This document shows, in pieces, positions 1 through 11,709 of a stretch of DNA of 64,000 bases. The first letter of the stretch is position 1. Every line of letters starts with the position of its first letter. Source of the DNA: Pelobates cultripes (Eukaryota > Chordata > Amphibia > Anura > Pelobatidae); assembly GCA_933207985.1 (NCBI GenBank), contig OW240913.1:96048992-96112991 (forward strand), in the 5' to 3' direction. Under the pieces are notes generated by a model, which searched no databases, was not told where the DNA came from, and saw only the letters and a program-made list of their open reading frames with translations. The position numbers and the translations under genes were made by a program.

Positions 1-113
1 ATATAGCATGGTGCTGTGTGCTGAGAATATAGCATGGTGCTGTGTGCTGAGAATATAGCAAGGTGCTGTGTGCTGTGAATATAGCATGATGCTGTGTGCT
101 GAGAATATAGCAT
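1..113. repeat. 26-bp minisatellite, left block
   Basis: Tandem copies of a 26-bp unit (atatagcatggtgctgtgtg + ctgaga) with few differences. The same unit continues at 1281-1333 and 5171-5635, so it is one array split by later insertions. Confidence 0.9.
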
Positions 114-1280
114 TGTGACAAATCCATTTGTATAGACTAAGATTGCTGGTTCGTCTGTTTTACCTTGTTCGTGGAATTACCAATTCGTATGCCCCTGTTC
201 AGTGAATTGACTTTTCCACCAAACAAAACTACCGAACGAACGGCCACCCAGAAGAGAAGTGTGCTGCTGGTTAACCTCTTGATCCCAATTAGAACGTTGT
301 GGTTAACCGCAGACGCTTCTCAATTAAAACCAAATACAGGGTGGTCGTCGTTCGTATGTCGACCACTAGGCGGCGGCCATTTTAAACCATGCGAAAGACC
401 AGCGGTGCTCAGCATTGATTTCATGGAACTGAAAACGGACACTTTTTCTGCCGAACACCGGTGAAGCCGCCCACCTCCCTTCTCAATCGACAGAAGGATG
501 CGAACACCGGCCGTTCGGGAGGTTTAAACACACGAATAGACTTACCCCAGATCGCCGTCCCATGGAGTCAATCGCATACCGAAAGACTGTAATAGACGTT
601 GACTCCATGGCGATTGAACTATGTGTATGGGATCTGAGCGCTATTCGCCAATAATATGCACTCAGATCCAGGCTATCTGGGGAAAAGTGATACGAATGGG
701 TAGCATTCGACAAATGTAAAGTTATAGATTTTTATATGTTTTGCTGTGTTGAATTTAAAATGGCGATTTGCCTCTGTCTTGGAGATAATTGAATTACTTC
801 TCAATTATCTCCAGGGCAGAGGGGAGGGAATACTAATGCATTGTGGGAATGTTCTGTGTATGTGGGTCCTGACATGCCATATATCTGTCTATTGTCACAG
901 TCTCCCATTTGGTCCCCTAGGGGAGTGTACACCAAGTGGGAGACCTGCATAAATACGGGCAGGTAGCCCACAGTCAAGTCAGTTCTTGTTTTACCCTCAA
1001 TGCGGAGCTTGGTCTCGTTATTGGGGGGATTTATTACCGACGACTAGAGACTGCTGGATGGAGTTATTAGCCGCTTGGGAGATATATGCGTTCAGTTAAT
1101 ATTGGCAGTTTGGAGCTCGTGGAGTGAAGTGCCCATACGGATCCCGTTCGTGAGTTTACAATGTTCCCCGTCTTGCGGTTCGCATGATTGTACCTGATAC
1201 GCATGCAGCCTATGCTATTGCGAGAGGGGAGCATTCACTTAACGGCGGTTTGTAAATTTAATGCTGAGGGTACCGTAACA
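114..1280 (+). mobile_element. Solo LTR of a Ty3/gypsy-like family
   Basis: Begins TGTGACAAATCC and ends GGTACCGTAACA, flanked by the 5-bp duplication AGCAT on both sides (109-113 and 1281-1285). That is a complete LTR with no internal region left. A TATA-like CATAAATAC lies near 949, followed by 'ggagcttggtctcgttattg'. The same promoter-proximal block occurs inverted in the LTRs at 15003-18971 and 61249-62248, so all three belong to one family. No coding capacity is expected; short ORFs here are incidental. Confidence 0.85.
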
Positions 1281-1333
1281 AGCATGATGCTGTGTGCTGA
1301 GAATATATCAAGGTGCTGTGTGCTGTGAATATA
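1281..1333. repeat. 26-bp minisatellite, middle block
   Basis: About two units of the array seen at 1-113, lying between the solo LTR and the left Tc1 terminal repeat. Confidence 0.85.
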
Positions 1334-1711
1334 CAGGTGATACTCAAAAAATTAGAATATCGTGCAAAAGTTAATTTATTTCAATAATGCAATGTAAAAG
1401 GGAAAACTAAAATATGAGATAGACGCATTAAATGCAAAGCAAGATAGTTCAAGCCATGATTTGTCATAAGTGCAATGATTATGACTTACAGCTCATGAAA
1501 ACCCAAAATCCACAATCTCAGTAAATTAGAATATTACATGTAATCAATAAAACAAGGAGTGAACAATATCAGACGTCTCAAAAGTATAAGCATGCATATG
1601 GACTCAGCACTTGGTTTGGGCCCCTTTTGCAGCAATTACTGCCTCAATGCGGCGTGGCGTGGAAGCTATCAGCCTGTGGCACTGCTGAGGTGTTATGGAA
1701 GACCAGGATCA

Positions 1712-2035
1712 CTACTGAAGCATCTTCAGCTCTTCTGCATTGTTCGGTCTCATGTCTCTCATCTTTCTCTTGGCAATGCCCCATAGATTCTCTATGGGGT
1801 TCAGGTCAGGCGAGTTTGCTGGCCAATCAAGCACAGTAATCCCAGGGTCATTGAACCAGGCATTGGAGCTTTTGGCAGTGTGGGCAGGTGCCAAGTCCTG
1901 CTGGAGAATGAAGTCAGCATACCCATAAAGCTCGTCTGCAGAAGGAAGCATGAAGTGCTCCAAAATCTCCTGGTAGACGGCTGCGTTGACCCTGGACTTA
2001 ATGAAGCACAGTGGACCAACACCAGCAAATGACAT
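1712..2035 (-). pseudogene. Tc1-like transposase, C-terminal fragment
   Basis: About 107 residues of a DDE transposase C-terminal half. Visible motifs are QQDLAPAHTA, carrying the second catalytic Asp, and WPANSPDLNPIENLWG, carrying the Glu of the DD34E triad. Typical Tc1 transposases are about 340 residues. The N-terminal DNA-binding part and first Asp are absent because the reading frame is cut just upstream by the insertion beginning near 2043. The end is also eroded by stop codons beyond LKMLQ. Non-functional remnant. Confidence 0.9.
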
Positions 2036-3178
2036 GGCTCCCTGTCACATCATGCCTTGTTCTGCGGATCAGTCTGGTGATGGCTTCTGATATCTAGTAC
2101 TCTTTTTATAATTCTTGTTTAGTTTGTCTTGGTTTTTTGGTTTTCTATTCTATGTCTGGTTTTCTTTATGCTGGGTTTTTCTGGGTTCATTCCTGTAATC
2201 TGTCCCTGGAATTCACAGTCCCCCTGTTTAGTTAACGTTCCCTTATGTATTGTGTACATGTCCTGGGTTTAGCTTCCTATCCTTCTCTGGATCAAGGTTC
2301 TACTATTTCTGTCTTGTTTTCATGTTTGGTGACTATCCTAGCCTTGCCTTGTTTCTGTACTGGATACATGTCTGCTGCAGAGCCCCCCTATCCAGTTCCT
2401 GGGAGGTCTGCATATCAAGCTCCTAGTTCCTGGGATCCGCTGTAGTTGCATCAGGGTTCTGGTATGTGGCCGAGCAAATGCTGGTGCTCAATGCCAGAGG
2501 ACGTGTGGCTACCCTGCACCAGGCTCTGATAGTCCATTACCACGCTGAGACTCCCAACTTCTCATCAGGCACTCAGGGGTCCCAGTTTCCATCCCGCCAC
2601 CCGTGACAGATGGCCGTAGGCGCTTGGAGTTTGTGGAGTGGACTTTGCAGCTTTCCTGTTCTGTCTCTGTCGTGTCATGCCTGGTTCTTCTGCATGCAAG
2701 AGATCCTGTATCTGGACCAGTCTGCTGGAGATGGCTTCCTTATTTTTGTCGTGGCGGAGGTCGATCTGCTAAGCGGTACGGTGGTTGCTTCAGGTGTTCT
2801 CTTGTGATGCTTGGTTCCTGTTTCGTGGCAGTGCTCCTATTCTGGAGTGGATCTCGGTCAGGGCCGGTGCTTGGATTTTTAGGTACATAGGCGAAGATGC
2901 CTTTTTCCGCCCCCCCGCACCACCCCCGAAAAAAAACATCTTCACCTATGTGCCTCTTAACCAGCCCCTCTCCCCTCCCTGACCATTAGTAGTCCCTTCC
3001 CTTCCCTGTCCCTTAGTGTTCTTCTCCCCTCCCCCCTCTTTTCCCTGTCTCTTGGTGTTTCTCTCCCATTCCCTCCCTGTCCCTTGGTGCACCCCACACC
3101 CCTTTAGTGGTCACACTCCCCTTCCTGGTGTGCCTCCTACCTCTATTGTTGTATTGCCGAGTGGAGCAGATCCCCTAA

Positions 3179-3274
3179 AGGAGCTTCAGTTTTCTGTACC
3201 CGGCCGGACTGACAGGGAGTACTCTCTCTTTGAGCACCTCCTGTCAGTCTGGCCAGGTACAGGAAACAGAAGCT
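3179..3274. repeat. Short inverted repeat (hairpin)
   Basis: 'aggagcttcagttttctgta' at the left is answered by 'gtacaggaaacagaagctcct' on the right, with CTGACAGG/CCTGTCAG inside, giving a stem around a short loop near 3220-3235. Confidence 0.75.
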
Positions 3275-3303
3275 CCTGTACCGCGCTCTGCTCCACTACA
3301 CTC

Positions 3304-4262
3304 TGTACACACTGACAGTCACACACTCAATGACAAACACACAGACGCCACTGACAGACACAGACTCATTGATCTGACACACACTCATTCATTGACACTG
3401 ACAGACCCACACTGATTGACACTCATTGACAGACACACTGATAGTCACACACAGACTCAATGACAAACATACTCTCACTGATTTGACAGACACACACTCA
3501 TACACTCGCACACACACTCATACAATCACTCACAGACACACACACTGTCACTCACAGACACACACACTTTGTCACTTACACACACTTTGTCACTTACACA
3601 CACTTTGTCACTTACACTCACAGACGTACACACTTTGTCACTCACACACACTGTCACTCACAGACGTACACACTTTGTCACTCACACACACTGTCACTCA
3701 CAGACGCACACACTTTGTCACTCACACACACTGTCACTCACAGACACACACATTGTCACACACACACTGTCACTCACACACACTGTCGCTCACAGACACA
3801 CACACTCTGTCACTCACAGACACACACACACTGTCACTCACAGACACAGACACACACTCACAGACACACACACTGTCACTCACAGACACACACAGTCACT
3901 CACAGACACACACCCAGTCACTCACAGACACACACCCTGTCACTCACAGACACACACACACTGTCACTCACAGACACACACACTGTCACTCACAGACACA
4001 CACACACAGTCACTCACAGACACACACTGTCACTCACACTGTCACTCACAGACACACACACACAGACACACACTGTCACTCACAGACACACACACACAGA
4101 CACACACTGTCACTCACAGACACACACAGTCACTCACAGACACACACACACTGTCACTCACAGACACACACACACAGACACACACTGTCACTCACAGACA
4201 CACAGTCACTCACAGACACACACACACACACACAGTCACTCACAGACACACATCACATACAT
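3304..4262. repeat. CA-rich minisatellite (cactgtcactcacagacacaca type)
   Basis: Nearly a kilobase of variants of 'cactgtcactcacagacaca'. The array is open in several frames and yields long His/Thr/Ser-rich ORFs of no biological meaning. Confidence 0.95.
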
Positions 4263-4360
4263 TCACTAATTATTTTATAAATACATATTTTCCACCCAGC
4301 CTCCCTACCTTGAGAGCTGGTGTGGATTATGGATCGGTCCCTGGGGCTGCTGGGAGGCGT

Positions 4361-4556
4361 GCGGCAGTGCTGTGATCAGGCGCGGCGAGGGAGCTCTAAT
4401 CTCCACCCTCTGCTCCCTTGCGGGCTGCCTACTGATGCCGCGGGAGCCGGGTTGATGACGTCATATTCCGGCTCCGGCGGCATCAGCAGGCAGCGCGCGA
4501 GGGAGCAGAGGGTGGAGATTAGAGCTCCCTCGCCGCGCCTGTTCACAGCACTGCCG
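4361..4556. repeat. GC-rich fold-back inverted repeat
   Basis: Arms of about 90 bp (4361-4452 and 4469-4556) are near-perfect reverse complements, for example 'gagggagctctaatctccac' against 'gtggagattagagctccctc'. They flank a short centre containing TGATGACGTCA. GC content is far above the surrounding AT-rich DNA. Probably a MITE or fold-back element; no coding potential. Confidence 0.85.
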
Positions 4557-5170
4557 CGCCGGGGGTCGAGATGGTGGCCTGGCAGGAGGGAGAGCTTCCC
4601 TCCTGCCGGTCACTCCCAGAGCCCGTGCGCCCTAAGGCGGCCGCCTGTGCCGCCTTATGGACGCGCCGGCCCTGATCTCGGTCCTAGCTGGTGGTTCCTT
4701 TGCAGGAGACCTTTCCAAAGGAAGTAAAGTAGTTCGGAATGGCAACTACTTTCCTGCTGTGTAGGGATATTCTTGCCTCCGGTAAGTCTTGAGGACTTAG
4801 TTGCTGGGTACTCGCTTCTTTCCTGGTCTCTGCCTGAGAGCGGCTTGTCGCGCCCGGAGGTCACTCCTTAAGAGGGGGTTATGCCACATCATGCCTTGTT
4901 CTGCGGATCAGTCCTACTTAGCTGATTAGAGTGGGACACTGTGAGCCTAGAATATTGCACCTTTTCACAATATTCTAATTTACTGAGATTGTGGATTTTG
5001 GGTTTTCATGAGCTGTAAGCCATAATCATCGCACTTATGACAAATCACGGCTTGAACTATCTTGCTTTGCATGTAATGCGTCTATCTCATATATTAGTTT
5101 CCCCTTTTACGTTGCATTTCTGAAATAAATGAACTTTTGCACGATATTTTAATTTTTCGAGTATCACCTG

Positions 5171-5635
5171 TGCTGTGTGCTGAGAATATAGCAAGGTGCT
5201 CTGGCTGTGAATATAGCAAGGTGCTGGGTGCTGAGAATATAGCATGATGCTGTGTGCTGAGAATATAGCATGATGCTGTGTGCTGAGAATATAGCATGGT
5301 GCTGTGTGCTGAGAATATAGCATGGTGCTGTGTGCTGAGAATATAGCAAGGTGCTGTGTGCTGAGAATATAGCACGGTGCTGTGTGCTGAGAATATACCA
5401 CGGTGCTGTGTGCTGAGAATATAGCACGGTGCTGGGTGCTGAGAATATAGCACGGTGCTGGGTGCTAAGAATATAGCACGGTGCTGGGTGCTGAGAATAT
5501 AGCACGGTGCTGGGTGCAGAGCATATAGCACGGTGCTGGGTGCAGAGAATATAGCACTGTGCTATATTCTCTGCACACAGCACTGTGCTATATTCTCTGA
5601 AGAAAATATAGCATGATGCTATGTGCAAAGAATAT
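5171..5635. repeat. 26-bp minisatellite, right block
   Basis: About 17 units of the 26-bp repeat seen at 1-113, with variants (gcaagg, gcatga, gcacgg, gctgggtgct). The last units turn into a small palindrome (gcactgtgctatattctctg). Minus-strand ORFs rich in HSTMLYSQ come only from the repeat. Confidence 0.95.
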
Positions 5636-6930
5636 TAATAATGTGTGTAGAGAATAGGCACTGTATAAAGAAAGATGTCTTGATCTCCCAGTAACTGCGG
5701 AGGCTGAGGTTTCCTGTCAACAGCATGAAATATGTAAGTGCACTGTATGCTAGCCTGATAGTGGAGCAAGGAAACAGCAGAAGATGGGTCTGAGGGGAAA
5801 AAAACAAGGAGTAGGCGACAACCAGAATAAGCCAGACAAGGGAGGGATCAATATAGAATGCATAGTACGGGTTCTTTTAAACTGCAACACTACTGTTTGT
5901 CATTTATTGCAAACTGGAATTAAATTATTGAGCAATACTCTCTACATCCAAAATGAGTCTTTACATCCCCTTCTAAGGCTAGTGGACATGGAACCAAGGT
6001 CAGTGTCTATGCCAATAACTTTTGAGAGGGAATTATAGCAGGATCTGGTCTGTCTTGTCTTTTACTAAATAATATTGTGGTTTATTTATAGTGTCTCCAA
6101 TACCTAAGTGTATATTAATATTATTAATCTCACAATTAGGAAATATCCAAATCAATTAACACAAAACTTTATCAATTATCAATGTAGAGATTTTTATACA
6201 CCATAAAATGATTTGCAATAATAAAAGATTCTGTAATAGTAAAATAAATCTTGGAATGATATATTACTTACACACTATCAAGTGACATTGGATTATGGTT
6301 CAGGCAATCAGTTAAAAAATACAAGCAAAAACAAATATTACAGGTCGTGCACCACACCCAACCTTCAAATGAATAAATCCAGTGCCATAATACAACCTAT
6401 GCTTCCAATAGCAAGATTTCCTACTGTAGGACACTCATCAGCTGACCATTGCATACAAGCAATCATAAAGCATAAGGTTGGGAAAAGGCATACCATAAAA
6501 TATAAATCTATGATTGAGTGGTAGCTGATTAACTACGGTAAACGATTTTCTACCTGGACAGGTGGAAGACAATATTTAGGCATATACCATATCCACCTCC
6601 CAAACTGTGATTAATCTCCTGGAGTTTCTGAATTTCAATAGCCAATATTAATTACTGATTTAAACTTATCTAAAACATTTGATAAGTTGGATGCAGCAAT
6701 AGTTTTATTTTTTTGTTTTTTTTGTTTGTTTTTTTTTATCCAATTGAGGTGACACAGAAACTCAATCAATTATTTACACCAAATAAAATAGCAATTTATA
6801 ACCATGATAGAAATAACAGGTAACATTGGTATGTCAAATTACTGATCACTGTATTACATTTGATTGTACTTTGCTAATCACAAATAAATAGGAAATAGGT
6901 AAGCGTGGATCAACAGCAAACTACAAATAT
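5636..6930. other. Gene-free AT-rich stretch
   Basis: No recognisable protein, RNA or complete element. Only scattered short ORFs and poly-T near 6706-6737. Confidence 0.6.
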
Positions 6931-6988
6931 GAGGAAGGCTGAACTTGATGGACACAAGTCTCTTTTCAGCTATGTAACTATGTAACTA
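6931..6988 (+). mobile_element. 3' tail of a CR1-like frog LINE
   Basis: 'gaggaaggctgaacttgatg' followed by 'tatgtaactatgtaact' matches the 3' end at 62815-62872, where it follows a recognisable LINE C-terminus. Only the tail is visible here. Confidence 0.75.
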
Positions 6989-9900
6989 TTTTAAAAATTG
7001 TCCCACACAAACCCCCTCTGCAGAAAATGGTTAACATATACTAATATAACTTTACAAAAATGGAAGGTACTTGTTTATTTCCAATTCAGTATTATTAAAT
7101 GCAAAATGTACTTATCTAAACTGGTTATGGCCCTAAAGAAATTACATGTATATGTTGCCACCAATATGTGTTATGTGAGAAGACCATACCTAGAGAAATT
7201 CCAAGATGGTTGCTACAGTGAAGGCTGATGCCTGCTGAGGTCTTGGTTCTTTAATGATCTCTGCCTCTCTGAGCTGACTAGAGGGAAAATATCCTCCAGT
7301 CTACATCTTTCTACTTTTAGCCACATTTTCCTTATCTAACAACAGGTCCAAAATGTGTAATTTTAAGCCATTTAGCCACATCTGATTGGTAGAAGCTTTT
7401 ACACATTGCCCAAGTATTTGTTTATATATTGTTGGGACCTGTCCAGCAGACGACTCTCTATCCCCAAGAATTCCTAGTCTGAAGCTTTAAGTTTTAATAC
7501 ATGTAGTAAAATGTTTAGGGGAACTGATTGACCTATGATTAACCAAAGCTGCCTTGATCAGTTTCTGCCTGTTCATTCAACGTTAGCTGGTTTGTAATTA
7601 TTTGATGATTTATACATGGACATATGTTTCATATGAAACTATCCCATACCCTTATAGATGTAAGAGCTAGAATTTATAATTTAAACTAGTGATTTCCTAG
7701 TAATGGTAGGAAACATACTTATATTATTTATATAAGTTTATATAAATATATATGTATCATATAGTATATATTAATATATTTATATTATTTATTGTTATTT
7801 TTCATGCAAGAGAGGTCAAAACAATGATCATTCATATAATAATTTTATCAATGTACATTACACAATTAACCATTTTTAGCTTATGAATACCCTTACTTCA
7901 TTACCATCTACACTTTTAGGAACTTTTTGGAAACATAAAAACGTATATAGTTATGGATATTTGCTAAAAAAAAATCTCTGCTCATATCAGGGAATGACTG
8001 AGTTAAGTGTTTTCATATTATAGTTGAAGGGTAGCTCCCATATAACTAGTTCCAATTGGCCAGTTTCAGATTTCTGCGGGCACAGGCTGTGTTGTACACC
8101 ACTGCAACCTACTGACATACTTGAAGCATAGGAGACACTTTGTTGTCTTGCACAACCGCATGCTTCCTCGCACCACTCTGGACTACACCAAGACCTCACA
8201 GCTCAGGACTACAGATAGACGCCGCAGGGTGAAAACTTGCCCAGACATGCCCCGTAGGGTACTGCAGGGCCGAGGATATCATTGCTGCCAACAGCTGTTC
8301 GGTGGTACAGGGAACCAGTGTCTGTACATGGCCTATCGGAGTGTGAGAGGGCCAGGATCGGTGGGGGATCCTGATCAGCCAAACTGGACTTCAGTGTTAT
8401 AGATGTTTAAAATATGTATTTCTTCATTGTGGGCTAAAAAATAGAGGTCGTGTTATACATGGAAAAATAAGGTAATTTTATTTTTCACGCCTCACAAATA
8501 CATATTTTTTAATATAGGGGAAAAATAAACATATTAAATATACTAGACATAGCAATTCCTCTTTAAATAGTTAAATTGCTTTGCAGTACTTGAACTTACT
8601 TGAAGCTCTTTTTTTCTTTTGGACAATCTGAATTTTATATGTAGGGGGCAACAGAAAAGTAATGTCTTTCTACTAGAAACTGTTCCCCTTTAATTAAGTT
8701 GAACATTTACATCTACTATAATCTATGAACCTTTTAAAGGTCCCTGCTGTTCATCATGAGAGTTTGCATCTGTAACTTATAGCTGTGCTTGCACGATTGT
8801 CACCATTGGCCTTTTTCCTTTTACAAGTCTCTATTCCTTTTAAAATTTATCACATACATTTGTAAGCAAGACTGAGGAATTAGAGATTTTATGCCATCTG
8901 GCCGATTAGCTATAATTGTATATATCATTTAGGCTATCAGTGACTCATAAACCACAATAGAACTTTATAAAGTTTGCCTTGTAAAGTCAAGCAACAAGCA
9001 TATTCCCTTTCTGTTGATTCTAAGGATTCCATAATAGCATTTTAATGTGCCAGTTTGAAATGTTTTATTTGAAGTCAGATGCATTGATAGTTTTACCAGA
9101 TAAAAGGAATAGTTGTAAAGATTGTCGATCAAGGTGAAGCAAAGAACATTGCTTCCTCAAATCAATTTTTATGCTCATGCTTGAAATTCACAGTCAGTGT
9201 TCTTCAGTTTAGCCAATGTGCGGGGGACCTATCAGAAGTCTGGTCACTAGCGAATTTAGTTTTCTATAGCATATTGTCTGTGAACTCAAGGAGAAGCATA
9301 AAAATAAGAATTTTAAAACTTTTGTTCAGAAGTGTCAGTTTAAGATTCAAGCCTTCTTTAAGAGATAAAGACAATATGCTCCTTTAACCATTTTTCCCAT
9401 ATGTTATTTTGCTCCATTCAATGGCTTAAAGTGCACAAAGAGCAGTTTTCATTTCTTAAAGATTCCTATAACATGATGTATTAGCTATCTATTTGTTTGC
9501 ATAGATGTGAATATACACCATTTATATCAGATTCCTTGCTCTGTGCAATGACATTTATATATTTGCAAGTAGTGATTTTACAGGATTATATTTCCCAAAT
9601 TTTAAAATTTTAATTTTTTTGTGCTGAACTCTACCACTTAACATTTGTGTGAAAGCCAATGTGGAAGTAGCTAGGCACTCCCCGAAAAAATGATTTTTTT
9701 CTACAAGAAAGAAGATAAAAAAACTTTTAATATTTGTAAATTGGTAATTCCAAGTAACACTGCACTAGACATAAACAACAGTGTCACACTAGAATGAATG
9801 AAGCAGGCCATCTCTAGCACTCAAAGTTTGTGTGACTAACAGTATGGTAGTATGTAGGCAAGAGGAACTTTTTTCTTTTTACTGAACAATATATTCACCC

Positions 9901-10096
9901 TCTCCCCCCCACCCCCCACCCCCCCAAAAAAAGGCTTTTCTATAATCTGGTAACAAAATAAATAAATATCTGTAAATTGGTGATTCCAAGTTGGTTTTAC
10001 GTGGCAGTGCAACACTGCAATAGACATAAATGGACACCACAGTAACCTAAACAACTTTAGCTCAATGAAGCAGTTTTGGTGTATAGATCATGTCTA
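6989..10096. other. Gene-free stretch with diffuse repeats
   Basis: No gene recognised. It holds AT-rich DNA with a TA-rich patch near 7725-7790. A pair of related segments at about 9740-9810 and 9975-10060 share 'ccaagt...cactgca(c/a)tagacataaa', probably degraded MITE copies. A C-tract lies at 9905-9926. Confidence 0.5.
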
Positions 10097-10389
10097 TTAA
10101 CCCCTTAAGGACCGATGACGTTTCAGGACCATCATCGGAAACATCCCCTAGAGGACTGGTGACGGTTCTGAACCGTCATAACAGTATTTGGGTACTTAGC
10201 CGAGGAACGGCGGCAGTCATTGTTTCTCCTGGTCTAGGGGGACTGCCTGTCTGCCCAGACAGTCTACCCGCAGCAGATTAGGACCACGCGGCCACGTGAT
10301 CGCTCGATCACATGACCGCAATAGGTGCCTGTGTATCTGCCTGCAGGGGGACTGACTGTGCTGACAGGCAGTCTCTCTGCAAGTGTAAA

Positions 10390-10588
10390 ATAAAAATAAA
10401 AAGTTTTAAAAAAAGCAATCAGTGTAAAAAATAAATAAAAAATCTATCTATATCTATATCTTATATACATAATGTCAAACATATAAGAATATAAAAATAC
10501 ACTTATATTTAAATTACACACGTGTATATATATAATAACTATATATATTGTGTGTGTATGTATATATGTATATTTATATATGTATATT

Positions 10589-10626
<38 letters not shown>

Positions 10627-10712
10627 TATTTTATAAAATCTAAATTATAAGTAAACAAAAATAAATTTAAAAAATTTAAAATAATTTTAAAATTTAAAAA
10701 AATTATATATAT
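10390..10712. repeat. AT-rich low-complexity DNA and (TA)n microsatellite
   Basis: Poly-A-rich DNA followed by 'tatatatgtatatttatata' and (TA)n runs up to the start of the Penelope-like ORF. Confidence 0.85.
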
Positions 10713-10713
10713 C

Positions 10714-11709
10714 ATGACCACCAACGATCAAACCATAGATTTTCTGGATGTACGACTTTACAAAGAACAGGATGAAGTAGCCTACACTTTGTACAGTAAG
10801 CCCACGGATAGGAACACTATCCTACATGCAGACAGCTACCATCCAAGACATTTAAAGAACTCTTTACCACAATCCCAGTTCATGAGAGTCATCAGGAATA
10901 ATTCCAATAAAGAAAACACTCAATTACAAATCAACCAAATGTGGGATAAATTCAAGGCTCGTGGATACAATTCAACTATCTTGCAGAAAGCTTTGAATAA
11001 ATGTTTTGAAACACCATCAACACAGAGACCCAAGCAGGAAAGACTGATCTTTCCAGTGACATATACTACAATATCAGACCACATTAAAGAATCCGTTAAT
11101 CAGAACTGGCGCATGATGATTAATGACACCAGCCTACCGTGCCAATTCAAACAACCACCGATGATGTGTTACCGGAGAGGAAAGAATTTAAGAGATCTAT
11201 TGGTCAAGACAGACCCAACACATTGCTACAACCAACCCTCATCCCACTTAAATCTGGGATGTTACAGATGTTTGGGTTGCGTAACATGCAGCCATATGCT
11301 ACTTAATAAAACGTTCACTCATCCACACACTGGCAAGACGTTCACCATTAGGCACAGACTTACGTGTACCAGTGACTATGTGGTGTACAAATTGGTTTGC
11401 CCGTGCGGCTTGTCATACGTGGGAAAAACAGACTTACCACTAAGGAAACGCATGCGCAACCATCGGTCTAGCATAAGAATTGCATATAGAGATAAAGGCT
11501 CAGAGCAACCTGTAGCGAAACACTTTTGGGAATACAATCATCCTTTACCATCTTTGAAGTTTATTGCAATTGATCACATTCCACCACCAATGAGAGGCGG
11601 AGATTGGAAGAAAATCCTACTACAGAGGGAACTTCATTGGATTAGGACTTTGGACACTGTACAGCCTAAGGGCTTAAATGAGAAATATTCTTTGGGTATG
11701 TTTCTATAA
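10714..11709 (+). CDS. Penelope-like element protein, C-terminal part with GIY-YIG endonuclease
   Basis: An uninterrupted 331-codon ORF. The N-terminal part (about residues 5-60, IDFLDVRLY and YSKPTDRNTILHADSYHP) matches the end of a Penelope-like reverse transcriptase. A four-cysteine cluster (about 183, 186, 189, 192) and a His-containing linker follow. The GIY-YIG endonuclease comes next: VVY at 223-225, YVG at 235-237, basic LRKRMRNH at 243-250, and a Glu near 308 in LQRELHWI. In Penelope-like elements this nuclease nicks target DNA for priming. The catalytic RT motifs are missing: upstream is (TA)n DNA, so the element is 5'-truncated. The first ATG is simply the first after the truncation point. 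The frame is intact, so the insertion is probably not very old. Confidence 0.88.
   Translation: MTTNDQTIDFLDVRLYKEQDEVAYTLYSKPTDRNTILHADSYHPRHLKNSLPQSQFMRVIRNNSNKENTQLQINQMWDKFKARGYNSTILQKALNKCFETPSTQRPKQERLIFPVTYTTISDHIKESVNQNWRMMINDTSLPCQFKQPPMMCYRRGKNLRDLLVKTDPTHCYNQPSSHLNLGCYRCLGCVTCSHMLLNKTFTHPHTGKTFTIRHRLTCTSDYVVYKLVCPCGLSYVGKTDLPLRKRMRNHRSSIRIAYRDKGSEQPVAKHFWEYNHPLPSLKFIAIDHIPPPMRGGDWKKILLQRELHWIRTLDTVQPKGLNEKYSLGMFL

Larger units (their letters stand above)
2043..4913 (+). mobile_element. Insertion in the Tc1 element bounded by 29-bp direct repeats; possible defective LTR element
   Basis: The same 29 bases (starting cacatcatgccttgttctgc) occur at 2046-2074 and 4885-4913, and ordinary Tc1 sequence resumes on both outer sides. 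The left copy starts TGTCACATC, and a CCACCCGTGACA end lies at 2608, together resembling a 566-bp LTR. The purine-rich 'aagagggggtta' just before the right copy resembles a polypurine tract. I read it as an LTR element whose right LTR is nearly all deleted, but it has no recognisable gene. Sequence at about 2609-2750 reappears at 55630-55745. Confidence 0.45.
1334..5170 (-). mobile_element. Tc1/mariner-like element with long terminal inverted repeats, internally interrupted
   Basis: The outer ends are inverted copies: CAGGTGATACTC at 1334 and GAGTATCACCTG ending at 5170. The similarity extends about 210 bp inward (roughly 1334-1545 and 4950-5170), which fits the long terminal repeats of some vertebrate Tc1 elements. 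A TA dinucleotide precedes the left end; the right flank is TG, so one target dinucleotide has mutated. The body is 3.8 kb rather than the usual 1.6 kb because of the insertion at 2043-4913. It inserted into the 26-bp minisatellite. Confidence 0.85.

Noticed and set aside
3426..4375. Long plus-strand ORFs rich in His, Thr and Ser
   Set aside because: Pure translation of the CA-rich minisatellite, open in several frames at once.
5087..5628. Overlapping minus-strand ORFs with repeated SQHSTMLY
   Set aside because: All frames of the 26-bp minisatellite; not a protein family.
1..5635. Regular repeats as a possible CRISPR array
   Set aside because: Contiguous minisatellite units without unique spacers, in a eukaryotic setting with no cas genes.
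8121..8402. 93-codon ORF as a small gene
   Set aside because: No domain, no conserved-looking composition, surrounded by gene-free repeat DNA.
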